The notes beneath the pieces are model-generated. The model had not been told where the DNA came from. It saw only the letters and a list, made by a program, of their open reading frames with translations, and did no database searches. A program made the translations under genes and the position numbers. Of a stretch of 64,000 bases of DNA, positions 45,579 through 58,063 are shown one piece after another. The DNA lies in NCBI GenBank assembly GCA_964017045.1, contig OZ024809.1, positions 30,463,354 to 30,527,353 on the forward strand, in the 5' to 3' direction. This stretch comes from Omphiscola glabra (lineage: Eukaryota > Mollusca > Gastropoda > Lymnaeidae). Positions within the stretch are counted from its first letter, which is position 1. The number at the start of each line of letters is the position of its first letter.

Positions 45579-46056
45579 CATAGATTGTTGAATTGATTGT
45601 ATATACACATCTATCAAAATTCATTCAACACTCTCTCCCGTTGCTATCAATTTCAATCTACCATCAAATTTGCGAGTCAGCCATCTTGTGGCTCACAGGA
45701 AGATACACCTGACACATATATACGACACTATACCCGTCTCATTTGTCTATGACTTGCAGCTTGAGATAGAATACATGGGAAATATTTCATGGTTGGCTTA
45801 TGATATAACGCAGCATGGGAGAGGAGGGGGGGGTGAGGATTGCTACAGTTACAGGTTAATGATGTTCTATGATCACTGATAATAGGATAGGACGTTCGCC
45901 TTTCAGTTAAATAGCTTATCATGACATTCTCTGACCTTGAATTCCAAACATCAATTCAATAGGTCGACTTAACAGCGAAAGCGCCTCACGAACTTTCATC
46001 ACGTGATACATTCGAACCGACCACAGCATTAAGAATCAAACCCCTTTACCATAAAG
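45579..46056. other. Unique sequence, no gene seen
   Basis: A short G-run lies near 45826-45831. Nothing supported. Confidence 0.4.
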
Positions 46057-46253
46057 CAGTGGTTCTCAACCTTTCTAATGCCGCGACCCATTAATACAGT
46101 ACCTCGTGTTGTGGCGACCCCCAACCACACAATTGTTTTCGTTGCTACTTCAGAACTGTAGGGTGTATGTGTTTTCCCGTGGTCTTAGGTGACCCCTGTG
46201 AAAGGGTCGTTCGACCCCCAAAGGGGTCGAGACCCACAGGTTGAGAACTGCTG
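46057..46253 (-). mobile_element. SPIN-type hAT non-autonomous element, copy 5
   Basis: Reverse orientation. It starts CAGTGGTTCTCAACCTTTCT, contains GTTGTGGCGACCCCCAACCA and GGTCTTAGGTGACCCCTGTG, and ends GACCCACAGGTTGAGAACTG then CTG. The flanking 8-mers are CCATAAAG and CCATAAAA (7 of 8). It is the most complete copy by eye. Confidence 0.95.
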
Positions 46254-47139
46254 CCATAAAACATTCGCAAATTTTCTAAAAGTCCGTATTATCTAATTAT
46301 TTTTCTAACCCCACAGACTTCCCTCAGAATGTTAGACCACTTCACAATGTAATAGGTTGACATTTTGTATCTTTTAGGAATCTCAAATTATTCCTACGCA
46401 CAAAAGAGTTTCTTTGAAATCGCAGAGGAATTACGTAATCCTTTCGGTGCCCGGAAGCAGAAACAGTTTCCCCTGCAGACGTAGGTTTTTCTTAAAAACG
46501 TTATTGTCGGACATCATTCATTGTCTTGTGATGGAGACGTGGTTTTCAGACAAGACGTCAAGCTGTCGTATGACAATTTCTACTAGGTATGTGTGGGGGG
46601 GGGGGGGGGGGCGCCCAACCCTTCAGACGTAAACCTCATTATTGCAAGATGAAAGAGTTCAGGCGGGTGCAGGTGTTTCTTGTAGAAAATAAACGGAAGT
46701 TACGTCATACCATGGCACAGGAAGTCTAGGGGTTAATAATAAAAAGTCATGGTAGCTATCCCCCCCCCACACTTCCACCCCCCCCCCGCCCCCGTCGTTT
46801 GCCATTGTATACTTATTTATAATGGTCTCACGTCGGCGATTCTTTTCTTCCATCTTACTTCACATGTATGTTTAGCGGCGGAGCTATAGGGGGGGGGGGG
46901 GGTCGCCGATTGGGGGGATTGTTTCGGGGGAGAACTAAAGAATGGAGTCACTCCTGATTTAAAGGAATAATGGATGGAGCTTGGGGGGGGGGCGCTGCCT
47001 AGGGAAAAGGAAAGTTACAGAAGTTCTCACCAAGAAGACAGTACATAAGATACGCGGCACAGCGGCACAAGGGAGACAGAGATTGTTATAACAAATGATC
47101 CGTAATGGGGGTCACAGGGGGTAAGACCGCTTTCTCGAC
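46254..47139. other. Unique sequence with G/C runs, no gene seen
   Basis: G-runs near 46596-46611, 46890-46902 and 46982-46991, and C-runs near 46759-46790. Frames crossing them are artefacts. Confidence 0.4.
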
Positions 47140-47860
47140 TAGTAACTTGAGTTCTGGGCAGTGGAGTCAGTGACCACTAACTTGACCTCTGGACAGTGGA
47201 GTCAGTGACCAGTAACTTGAGTTCTGGACAGTAGAATCAGTGACTTGTCAATTGAGTTCTGGACAGTGGAGTCAATGACCAGTAACTCGAGTTCTAGACA
47301 GTGGAGTCATTGACCAGTAACTTGACCTCTGGACAGTGACGTCAGTGACCAGTACGTTGACCTCCAGACAGTGGAGTCAGTGAGCAGTAACTTGACCTCT
47401 GGACAGTGAAGTCAGTGAGCAGTAACTTGACCTCTGGACAGTGAAGTCAGTGACTTGTCACTTGAGTTCTGGACAGTGGAGTCAGTGACCAGTAACTTGA
47501 CCTCTGGACAGTGGAGTCAGTGAGCAGTAACCTGAGTTCTGGACAGTAGAATTAGTGACTTGTCACTTGAGTTCTGGACAGTGGAGTCAGTGACCAGTAA
47601 TTTGAGTTCTAGACAGTGGAGTCAGTGACCAGTAACTTGACCTCCGGACAGTGGAGTCAGTGAGCAGTAACTTGACCTCTGAACATTGAAGTCAGTGACT
47701 TGTCACTTGAGTTCTGGACAGTGGAGTCAGTGACCCGTAACTTGACCTCTGGACAGTGGAGTCAGTCAGCTGTAACTTGAGTTCTGAACAGTGGAGTCAG
47801 TGACATGTCACTTGAGTTCTGGACAGTGGAGTCAGTGACCAGTTACTTGACTTCAAGGTT
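47140..47860. repeat. 35 bp minisatellite (about 21 units)
   Basis: Units contain CTGGACAGTGGAGTCAGTGA. Two forms are interspersed: GACCAGTAACTTGACCTC and GACTTGTCACTTGAGTTC. Confidence 0.96.
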
Positions 47861-48428
47861 GAAGAGTTGGTGACTAGTGACTTGACCTTGACTAGCTGAC
47901 GTAGGAAGGGCGGGTGTGGATGGGCGGTCCGCCCCAGGTAACACTGTTTTTTCTACATTTAAAGGGGCGTCATTTTCATTCATGCAGAATTTTGTCGTGG
48001 GTGGAGGTGGCGAATAGCTGGGCGCGCCCCTGGTGGCACTAAACCTACAGCTACACCTTTGACTTGACTTCATGACTTATGACTCGTGTAGTTGGAGTGT
48101 GCTAGATTATTTTAACTGGAGTATGTGTCGGGGTGAGGGGGGGGGGGTTGGGGTGGGGGGGGGCGCTGTATTTTGACCCTGTACTTTTGCGTCAGATTTG
48201 ACGCCATAACAATTCCGCCTCTGTGTTCGATGCAAATCTTAGAATTTTTTATTAAAAAAAAATATCACTTCTTCCCAGGACGATTCACTCTGCCAGGGGC
48301 AAAATGCTACACTAAAGCAGATAGAAATAAAACTATAACTTTGTTTTGCTATCTTCTTAACAATAACTTCTCAATTTTATCGACCAATGAATGTAAATAT
48401 ATCAATACTAGATATAGCCCTCAAAACA
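47861..48428. other. Unique sequence, no gene seen
   Basis: G-rich near 48130-48165. A 91-codon frame at 48173 is unrecognised. Confidence 0.4.
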
Positions 48429-48796
48429 TTGGCGGCAGCAATGCGTGAACTTCCCATCTCCTAAAGTTACTTGACAAAACATGAACTCAAGCAACACCCC
48501 TTTACCACACCTCACTCCCCCCCCCCACCCCATGATACGCCACTGCACACTTTTTATTTCACGCCCATGAACTATATTAAATATTCTGATGCCCCAACCA
48601 CTTTTAAACCGAATATTTTTTAACACCATATTTTGCGCGCTATTGAACTCATTATTGAACCATACTTTCTTTCAAACATATAGAATTATTTATAGTATAC
48701 TCTCAATCCCAAATTCGCTGAATAGAAAGGAACCGGAAATGGAAGCAGTAAATTGGGAAGCCATCCACGAGTCATACCACAAGTGTAATATATATA
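48429..48796 (+). repeat. Unclassified dispersed repeat family, copy 3
   Basis: Homologous to 23490-23871 and 36881-37361. It carries an internal deletion joining AACACCATA directly to TTTTGCGCGC, which removes the AAACGCAGTTGCGTTA segment. A C-run replaces part of the left half. Confidence 0.85.
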
Positions 48797-49116
48797 ATAA
48801 GATAAGATATATTTACGGATAAAATGGACCCAGACAGTACGCAGCGCCGCCATTCGCACCCGGGTACCATGAGACTCAATGCTATTCGGATGTCATTTGT
48901 GGTAGTTTATTTTAGTTAAAATGAAGAATTAAGTTTACAAACGTTTAGGCCATTCAGTTATCTTCCATTTGATATCTCATTTTGTCTTACAAACCCAACA
49001 ATAATAGTTTGAATAGTTGTTTTTTTAATCCCAACCTCTCACTTCTGGTACCCGGGTGCGAATAGTCGCAGCCTTTAAAAAAACAAGTGCTGCGAATGAA
49101 TGAATTTGTTGTTCTG
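48797..49116. other. Unique sequence, no gene seen
   Basis: No array or recognised element. GGTACC-containing motifs occur twice (near 48862 and 49049). Confidence 0.35.
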
Positions 49117-49370
49117 AACTTCTAATTGTGAATGTTTGTTCTAAACTTCTGATTGTGAATGTTTGTTCTGAACTTCTAATTGTGAATGTTTGTTCTAAAC
49201 TTCTAATTGTGAATGTTTGTTCTGAACTTCTAATTGTGAATGTTTGTTCTAAACTTCTAATTGTGAATGTTTGTTCTGAACTTCTAATTGTGAATGTTTG
49301 TTCTAAACTTCTAATTGTGAATGTTTGTTCTAAACTTCTAATTGTGAATGTTTGTTTTAAACTCCTCACT
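49117..49370. repeat. 27 bp minisatellite
   Basis: About ten copies of a unit containing CTTCTAATTGTGAATGTTTG. GAAC and AAAC forms alternate almost perfectly, giving a 54 bp higher-order pattern. Open frames on both strands (9-residue repeats) are by-products. Confidence 0.95.
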
Positions 49371-49639
49371 GTGACAGTTTGTAAAAAGCTCCTTTTTGTC
49401 AATAACAAGTGACTGTTTGCTGTAAAGATGAACACCCCCACCCCCCCCCCCCCCCAAAAAAAAAAAAACAACTAAAGCCCACTCAACATCACCCCCCCCC
49501 CCCCTCACCATCTCCCACTCACAATACTAACTTCTCGTCTGCGTGTTATCTTCCCCAAAACCGACTCCCCACTGCCCCCACACTGCATGACCGCTCATCC
49601 CCCCCTTTGTTCCAGCAGACGTTGCCTTGCATTCCTGCC

Positions 49640-50340
49640 AGCGTGATCATCCCGCCCTCGACTCCTCCCCGGCCGGGACGCCCCAGCGCTATCCCCGCAC
49701 GCCCGCCACGAAACACTCTCGAACCACCCCCCGTATGACGCACGTCAACTTCTCGACCTGCGACCAATCGGCGTCGTTCTCTCCCGACTCACGGCCCCGC
49801 CTTCAGTCCCTCCCCCCGCCGCGATGTCCGCGGGAGGTAATGCCTCTCAGCTTGCGCCTATTGGCTCGCGCGCCGGGCACGCAGCACCGGTCCCATCCGT
49901 CAGCGGCAGGCCAACCGGAGCGCCCGTGACAGCATTGTTTATCGCTAAATAGTTTTCGTAGAGGTTTTTTTTGATCAAGCGCTGCCCGCTGGTTTTTTCA
50001 GCAGAAGTCCAGCCGTAGCCCGCCTTGCCTTTCCCTGTAGTGTGATCGGGACCTGGGTGAGAAGCGGCTCGCCCCAACTGTAAACACGGAGAGAACCCAC
50101 AGTCGTCTCCTGCGCAGCACCGTCGCCCCTGTGTTCACTTTACAATACGACTCGGCTGATAGCAAAACCCACAGGAGCGACCGAGAGCCCGGCACGACAT
50201 CACCGATAGCTCCCTGCCAGCTGAATGCTGTTGGACCTACAGCAACGACCGCAGCAACCGGAATATCACAACCACTAGCAACTATGTGGACGCAAGATGA
50301 AACCAAAAAAACCCCACTGTGTCGGCGATAATTCCAACTG
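49640..50340. promoter_or_regulatory. CpG-rich island, candidate promoter/first-exon region
   Basis: This is the most GC- and CpG-rich non-repetitive stretch in the window. It contains CCAAT at 49764-49768 (in GCGACCAATCGGCG) and an inverted CCAAT (ATTGG) at 49860-49864 (in CTATTGGCTCG), both typical of island promoters. Overlapping frames of 60-100 codons are open mainly because of GC content, and none is recognised. Direction is uncertain. A plus-strand unit is favoured by the consensus splice donors downstream. Confidence 0.45.
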
Positions 50341-51289
50341 TGTGTTATTTTAACGTGCTAGATGTGTAGTTGTGGCAGTAACAGCGTGCGATTTTTAAGT
50401 TTATTTGAACACACTTGGAGCTGATATTGAGTAACTTAGTTTCAGCGCGCGTGTGCTTAGTTTTAAAGAGGATCTCACATTTCACGGCAATTGACCCCGC
50501 GTCTTGCTTGTTATTTACCTGCAGCTTACCTGTCGATCCGTTTATACTGTTGCCGGTAAGAAGAAGAGCTTAATTGATGTATTGTCACTCGGGCGCAAAT
50601 TACGGGTTCGCTCGAACACTTATCGAACTCTAAAAAATTGCTGCTTTCAACCAAAAGTGGAGTGCTTCTATCGGCTGCCCCCGGGTTGCCGCGGTCGTGT
50701 GGGGGAGGAAATTAACTAGGATTACCCCCTTAAACGCCCTAGCGGGGGGTGAAAAGCAAAAGTTACGATGAATAATAAATATTTGACGCAAACGTCCTAG
50801 TTGTAGATAGGAAGAAGCGGTTAATGTGTATAGCTTAAAACGGGGTTAAGTCTAATACTACTACTATCTCCCTTGAGACCTACGGCTTCGCTTTAAGACC
50901 GGTGAACTCTGTAACGCGCTACGACTGGCGTAGTTACGCCGTGACGTGTGGTGTAGTTGCACCGTAACGTGTGGTGGTGTAGTTGCGCCATCTTAAGTTT
51001 TCTGGACGGCTTGTGCTGTGTGTACGCCAGACAAATTGTAGACCTTTGACTACAGGGCAGCACAGGAGGACATCATTAAACAGCTTCTATCACCGGCTGT
51101 TCCTTGCCTGGCCTGTTCCTCAGACAGGCTGTGTTTTTTTTTTCATTTTATTCATGGGGGATATTCTTATGAAGGTAAGTCCATTTTCAAATGATTAATT
51201 TTTACGTTAACTCCAAAAGTAGTTATTAAGACATCGGTTTAAGCTTAATGATAGTATCCTTTAAAAGTATATTATACGACTGTACGGAC
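50341..51289 (+). other. Candidate 5' exons and splice donors downstream of the CpG island
   Basis: A donor CCG/GTAAGA lies at 50556 and a near-perfect donor AAG/GTAAGT at 51175. Just before the second donor, ATGGGGGATATTCTTATGAAG could be a seven-codon first coding exon after a T-rich tract. No further exon is recognisable to the right within the window. This is splice-signal inference only. Confidence 0.25.
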
Positions 51290-51660
51290 TCTACCAATCT
51301 CACTGACTGTACCAATCACACTGACTGTACCAACCCTTAAACAGTACCAGCCCCACCAACTTGACCAACCGTACCAATTGTACCGACCGATCACACCGTC
51401 TGCACCAAACCGTACCGATTGTACCTACCCTTAAACAATACTAGCCTTACCGTCTGTACCAACCGTACCAACCTTTAAACAAATACCAGCCGTACCGACA
51501 GTACCCCTTATAACCGACTGCACTCACTAGACTTTTGGAATACCGACTGTAACCTTTATGCCTATCGTACCAACCATCCCAACCGACTGTACCGCTTATT
51601 GTACAGCGCACACTGATTACACCACCGTACCGACTGAATGACCGCATCATACCGACTGGA
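51290..51660. repeat. Degenerate ACCGACTGTACCAA-type tandem repeat
   Basis: Irregular copies of GACTGTACCAATC and ACCGTACCAACC, with a period near 12-16 bp. Older and more scrambled than the other arrays. Confidence 0.75.
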
Positions 51661-52800
51661 CCGACGAAACCGGCGGGTCTAATAATACACTACGTGGCCC
51701 CGAAAGCTCAATAATTTTTTTTTATATAAACATTTATGAACAGCTATAAATATTTATAATTCTTCAATACATTGTAAGCTACGTTCAATAACGTATAACC
51801 AAACACAGATACATTTCAGGTGTCTTTCTTTTCCGACTTTGCTGTTATTTATTCACACGTAGTCAATTGTGACGCAGTCAGACGTAGTGAATCGTGACGT
51901 AGTCAGACGTAGTCTCTTATTATGTCGGCTTAACGTAGGCGAAGGAAATAGTCCTAGTCCTAGTCCTTGATCAACCGTTCCAATCACTTTGAATAGTGTT
52001 TCTCGACTTCATTAGCGTAAATACTTTGGTGTAAATTTTAGATGTGTAATCAGTTTACACACATACACTTACACAATGATATGTATGAGAATTGGTTTTA
52101 ATGTCGTAAAATAATAATAACAACAATGATAATAAATTATTTTAAAAATTAAAATAACAAGATAAGTAGGACTTATGATGGTAAATACAACTAATAAATA
52201 ATATTGATAACAGAGACCATAAAAATATAATAACTATAAAAATTAAGGGGGTTTTATAATAAATTATTAAAACGATTACACCGGCAGCATCGCATATTCA
52301 TAATTCATAACGTTAATAGTGTATGATTGTATGATTATGTGGCTTGACATACAAGCTACGCGAAGAAATCGCAACATTTCCATCAAAAGTTTGGGAGACC
52401 TAGTCTCTACATCTACCATCACACACACACACAGCTGCGGACGGCGACAACGAACACGAAACATGGTGTTGGTGTTGTTAATGCTGTTGTTGTTGTTAAT
52501 GCTGTTCTTGTTAATTTTGTTGTTGTTGTACAGATGTTGTTTTCCACTTCCTGATCCCAGTTTATAATTAATTTTGAATCACTCATGACGTATCAACGTT
52601 GGGAGAGGGGGGGTGGTGTGTGTGGGGGTGGGGGGGATCTTGATTAGCTACAGCGGTCAAAAGTTTAACTGTAATATGAGTCTAAGTTTACACGTGGCGA
52701 CCACTGGACTTTAAGACGGAGGTCTCTATATTTTCCTAAACGGGATGACAATTTTTAATTATTTTTATTTTTATTGTTTTAGTTTATTTATTTTTTTGCT
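51661..52800. other. Unique AT-rich sequence, no gene seen
   Basis: A small direct repeat of GACGTAGTCAGACGTAGT lies near 51880-51915 and TTG-rich microsatellite DNA near 52465-52530. G-rich at 52600-52635. Confidence 0.4.
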
Positions 52801-53295
52801 ACAAGACACTATTAGTGAATGTGTGTAACAGACAAGACACAATTAGTTAATGTGTGTAACAGACAAGACACAATTAGTGAATGTGTGTAACAGACAAGAC
52901 ACAATTAGTTAATGTGTGTAACAGACAAGACACAATTAGTGAATGTGTGTAACAGACAAGACACAATTAGTTAATGTGTGTAACAGACAAGACACAATTA
53001 GTTAATGTGTGTAACAGACAAGACACAATTAGTTAATGTGTGTAACAGACAAGACACAATTAGTTAATGTGTGTAACAGACAAGACACAATTAGTTAATG
53101 TGTGTAACAGACAAGACACAATTAGTTAATGTGTGGAACAGACAAGACACAATTAGTTAATGTGTGTAACAGACAAGACACAATTAGTGAATGTGTGTAC
53201 AGACAAGACACTATTAGTTAATGTGTGTAACAGACAAGACACAATTAGTGGATGTGTGTAACATGTAAGACACAATTAGTTCATGTGTGCAACAG
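52801..53295. repeat. 31 bp minisatellite (about 16 units)
   Basis: Units contain GACAAGACACAATTAGTTAA and TGTGTGTAACA. GTGAATG and GTTAATG forms alternate in the left third, and GTTAATG takes over afterwards. Confidence 0.97.
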
Positions 53296-54810
53296 GTAGC
53301 CTGTAGCTGCCATGGACATTCACCCTACTTGCTACCCACAGACAGCTGACCAGCCATTTAAAACGGGATGCACATTATTTGTATAGGTAAGGGGTGTGAA
53401 AAAGAAAGTTACAACAATATTATTTTTTTTCTTTGTAACATGTTTGTAAAAAAAAAAAAATTGTATTGAAATATAGGAAAGGAATTTTTAAAAAAAGGGA
53501 AGGCATTTAATTTTAAAAAATAATAGTAATTGTTAAGCCATTAATTCAATTAATGAATCATAATTATAATAACGAATATGATTAAAGACTAAGATGAAAT
53601 CAAATTTAGCAACATCAAAAAAAAAAAAAAGAAAAAAAAAGCCAGTTAATTTTTTTATTGAAGAAAAATTTCTTAGAAATGGACATTTCTAAAAAATAGA
53701 TTTTTCTATACTTTGACTTTGGCTTGGATGTCCGAAGTCATACGGACGTCGTTGGCGTTATGGCTACGTCATGGCTTATGTTATGGTTTATGTTATCGTT
53801 ATGTTTATGTTATCGCTATGTTTATTGCTATGAGACAGTGAAACATTTTCACAGGACTCTGCCATACAAATCCACTCTATATATAAAGATACATATAGAA
53901 ATATTAAAATTTTATTTGTAAATTTCAAGATAAATTCCACTCAATTTCTCTAACCCCCCCCCCCCCCCCCCCCAACCTTAAAAAAAAATATTTGGCATTT
54001 AATTTAGCCTGGCCTGACAATAATCATTTAATAATTGAATAATATTGAAACTAATTAAAAACTATCAATCATCACCTATCCCACCACCCCACCCCCCAAT
54101 CCCTTTCCACCCTCTCCGCGCCCCCTTCTAGACCAACACCGGAGAATTTTAAAACAATAAATTCGCGGGACTGAATCTTGGTTTTGATGACGTCATTTCA
54201 CACCACGTCGCCTCTACGCAAGGCAGACATAATCTCTAACGCAAATGTACAATGGCCGAAATGTGTGCATATAATTATGACACTAACAGGTTTCAGTCTC
54301 GTTTATAATCAGTTAATGTGCGAATAGAAATATCAATTGTTATGAATACATTTAGATCCGGTCTGATGCTGTGATTGGGGGGGGGGGGGGGCGACAATGG
54401 AACCCTAACCAGAAGGCAGGATCATTTCGGACCCTGTACATTTTTTGAAAATTTTAATAGCAGAACCAGAAAAATGGTTCCGGTTGAATTTGTATGAAGG
54501 TAACTTTGGTTAAGATGCTCCAGGTTCGCATTCAACCATTGCGTTATATAAACTAAGTCCAAGAACTTAAAGTTTAGACGGTAGACCCCCACAAAATCAA
54601 CAATAACTATGCTTACACATACACAGCTTGTTAAATTGTATTTGAAATGTAAGGGTTATTGATTATTAAAAAACCTCCAGGAAGACAAGACATAATTATA
54701 GTTAAAGGAAAGGGAACAAAGTACATACTGCTATAGACAACATATGTGATACGGGAACGTCCATCGGGATTATAGAAACATTGTCTTCTACATACTGCTC
54801 ATAATAGGAC
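53296..54810. other. AT-rich unique sequence, no gene seen
   Basis: A-runs at 53449-53460 and 53617-53640, C-run at 53957-53972 and G-run at 54378-54391. No array or credible frame. Confidence 0.4.
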
Positions 54811-54967
54811 CAGGGCCGGCCCTAACACTTGCGGGGCCCTATACAAATCGTATTGCGCGGGGCCTAGTCTGGGTAGGGATAAGGATAATAAGTGAAAATT
54901 AAGATCCCTAAGAAAGTGCGGGGCCCACTGCGACCGCATGGGTTGCCGTGGCCCAAGGCCGACCCTG
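54811..54967. mobile_element. hAT-like MITE (CAGGGCCGGCC family)
   Basis: The ends CAGGGCCGGCC and, on the other strand, CAGGGTCGGCC match at 10 of 11. The flanking 8-mers AATAGGAC and TTTAGGAT match at 5 of 8. Length is 157 bp, with GGGGCCC motifs inside. It is related in style, though not in detail, to the element at 3144-3352. Confidence 0.65.
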
Positions 54968-55242
54968 TTTAGGATCATTAATTTAATGTGGAAATACAAT
55001 TACTATAGCCACTATATATAGGCTATAGGGGTATGGGTGCGTATAGAAATTTCGTTGCAAAGCAATATCCCGCCAAGCGACATATTGATATAGAAATATA
55101 AGAAGCCTTTATTTGTGCACAAAATCATTCATGAACATTGTAAGTGATAAACTCGGTATTTCATGAGAAAGATTGATACATGAACAAAGTCATTTTTTGA
55201 ATATCGCAAGTCATAAACTAAGTAATTCATAAAAAACAAAGG

Positions 55243-55493
55243 AAATGAACATATAGATAAATGAACATATAAATAAATGAACTTATAAATAAATGAAAAT
55301 ATAAATTTATGAAAATATAAATAAATGAACATATAAATAAATGCACAAATTAGTAAATGAACATATAAATACATGAACATATAAATGAATGAACATATAA
55401 ATAAATGAACATATAAATAAATGAGCATGTAAATAAATGAATATATCAATAAATGAACATATAAATAAACGAACATATAAATAAATGAACATT
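55243..55493. repeat. 16 bp AT-rich minisatellite
   Basis: About 15 copies of AAATAAATGAACATAT. Minus-strand frames rich in Phe/Ile/Tyr are by-products. Confidence 0.95.
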
Positions 55494-55741
55494 ATAGCTC
55501 TATGACGTAGTACTAATTAAAAGAAAGCAAATATCTATAGTGGGAGAAGATGAACATTGTCAAACATGATCCAACAACAGCGCGCTCAGCAATTGGGAAT
55601 TTAAACAATTTAGTCACTAAGTCATTAAGTCCCCAGTTGACTTGACCAATTAGTGCTACGCTGCGCAACGCTATTTAAACACATTGAGAAATCGCGGCAA
55701 CACTGTGTTGTGTTTATTCACATTAGAATCGAATCCAATGG

Positions 55742-55951
55742 ATTATAAGACTGGAATATAAGACTGGATTATAAGACTGGATTATAAGACTGGACTATAA
55801 GACTGGACTATAAGACTGGATTATAAGACTGGATTATAAGACTGGATTATAAGACTGGATTATAAGACTGGATTATAAGACTGGATTATAAGACTGTACT
55901 ATAAGACTGGACTATAAGACTGGATTATAAGACTGGATTATAAGACTGGAT
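55742..55951. repeat. 13 bp minisatellite (16 units)
   Basis: Copies of ATTATAAGACTGG with a few ACTATAAG variants. Confidence 0.96.
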
Positions 55952-56567
55952 TGAACACAAACTAAGGATGACTATATAGGTCATAGGTCACTGTCCTGTA
56001 TTCTTCTTCTATATCTTAAGGGCCCACGATCAGTTTATGGCTCATTATGGCTCCCTTGCGTGTATGTAGAGGATTTTTCTTTTATTACAAGCTTAAATAT
56101 ATTTTTTTCTACTATTTATTTAGCAATTACCAATATCTATAAATACAGGCCTACTGATAAATACAAATCTTAATTAACCAAATATACGCCTAGATTTAAT
56201 TTTAGTTTGCAGAAGATCCAAACATTATTTAGGCATTGTGGTTTCTAAATCTATTATAACCATTTATTAAACATTGTCATTAAGAATAGTCGAATAATTT
56301 ATTTTAAAAAAAAAATAATTAATGTCTTCAAGCTATTTTGGTTAAATGGCTCTCTCGTATAATTTGGATTATTTAAGAAATTCAGACTTGTATAAATTAT
56401 AAATGTAAATTTTTTTTTTTTAACAAATAATTAAATAAATAGACCTATTAATCTATTTATTAGTTAAAACTTCAACTAACGGAAGTCGTAATATAATCTA
56501 TAGAGAAATTAGAGATGTATATTTAAAGAACACATTAAAGTTCACGACGTATGGATAGCGTGTGTAT
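55952..56567. other. AT-rich unique sequence, no gene seen
   Basis: No array, element end or credible frame. Confidence 0.4.
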
Positions 56568-56640
56568 GCTGCGGTAGTTGAACTATCAGAGTGCTTACCG
56601 TAACGCTTCCACTTTGCTGGGTTTGACCCCCATTACACTT
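56568..56640 (+). other. tRNA-like segment (tRNA relic or SINE head)
   Basis: TAGTTGAACTATCAGAGTGC resembles a tRNA D-arm/A box. GCTGGGTTTGACCCCC resembles a T-arm/B box and lies about 35-40 bases further on. I could not fold a full acceptor stem, so a functional tRNA is unlikely. Confidence 0.3.
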
Positions 56641-56810
56641 GTCCATCACGCCAACAGGCACCCCCCCCCCAACCCCATCCCAAACATTCCGGACCCCCTG
56701 AAAAGCCTTAAACATCGCGACTAGCTGACCGTAGCATTTCATTGGGTCCGTCTCACAAGACTTCTGGACATGATTGTATTTTTTGACACAATGCTATCTG
56801 CGCCGCCCCC

Positions 56811-56811
56811 C

Positions 56812-56858
<47 letters not shown>

Positions 56859-56868
56859 CCTCTCTCTC
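56811..56868. repeat. CT microsatellite
   Basis: CTCTCTCT with occasional TA and CCC interruptions. Confidence 0.95.
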
Positions 56869-58063
56869 TGTCCGTATCCCATCTTTTCTCAACAGTTAGG
56901 CTAAAGCAATCTCTCCATTAGAATTTCTCTAATACAACTTTAAAAAGAGCGCGCCGGGTTCGAGACTACACTAACACCACAAAACAGAGAACGCGCGCGG
57001 TGTTTCAGATGAACACAATTTAAACACAAACGCTCTCAGTGTTGTCTGAAGAACTGGTCCCAAAAAAAAAAAAAACAACAACAAACCGCAAATAATTGGA
57101 TGCTTCAGTAAATTAAATCAGTGACACAGGCGCATTTATTGGGCGCAGTATCCATTTCTGTAATGAAATACTAATAGACCTGTCTTTGTCTCAAAGACTA
57201 TATGAATGACGTCTTTAAGACATTTTTTAAAGTTGAAATTACATCTCAAGACCACTACTTAACCTTGTTCAAAACGTACCGCCACACACCCCACACACAC
57301 CCCCCACACCCCCCCACACACCCCCCACACACCCAAAAATCTCCTTCAGTTAAACCGTACATAACTTAACACAAAAAAAAAGATGTTCAGTCATTTTAGA
57401 GTTGGGGAACTTAGCTTTCAAAGGAACTGCGACAATCCAGGAACAATAACTCATCTATTTTACAACACGCTCAACAAAAGTTATCCTCTCCCGTGAGTCT
57501 CAGACCCCGACAGGGCGGCGACAAGCAAAACTCAAGAGTGACCATTTACAATGAGTTTAAAAACTTTTTTTTTTGGGGGGGGGGGGAGTTGGGGATTGGT
57601 GCAATTGGGGGGGGGGGGGTCGTGATGAAGGATGACTCCATATCTACATTTTTAGAAACATTCAAATTTTTATTTTAAAAAAAATTAAATTCAATAACTG
57701 ACTTTTCCCCTTTAAAGCAGACACAAAACAAGTGTCTTCATGGACGCAGACAAACGGAGACGTGTTGTGACGACATGAAAAACACTGACAGGAGGCAAAC
57801 TCACTTTGTTGAAATAACTTTTTTTTTTTTTTAAAAGCAAACAAACAAAACAAAAAATGAGACAAATGTTTTGTTGGGCATCATTGAAGGTAAGCTCGGC
57901 ATAGGAGGGGGAGGGGCAGGGGGGAGGAGGGGGGAGACATTTTGTCGCGTATCGAATGAAAACAATGCCATGAGTGGCCTGTTGATTAAATTTGTGTTTA
58001 AACGGTGTTTTAAAAAATGGCGTTCAAATGTTAGCACATTGAGTCAAAGCTTTAATAACAGAG
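56869..58063. other. Unique sequence with homopolymer runs, no gene seen
   Basis: A C/A-rich CCCCACACA-type tract lies at 57283-57335, G-runs near 57575-57586 and 57608-57619, and a T-run near 57820. Nothing supported. Confidence 0.4.
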
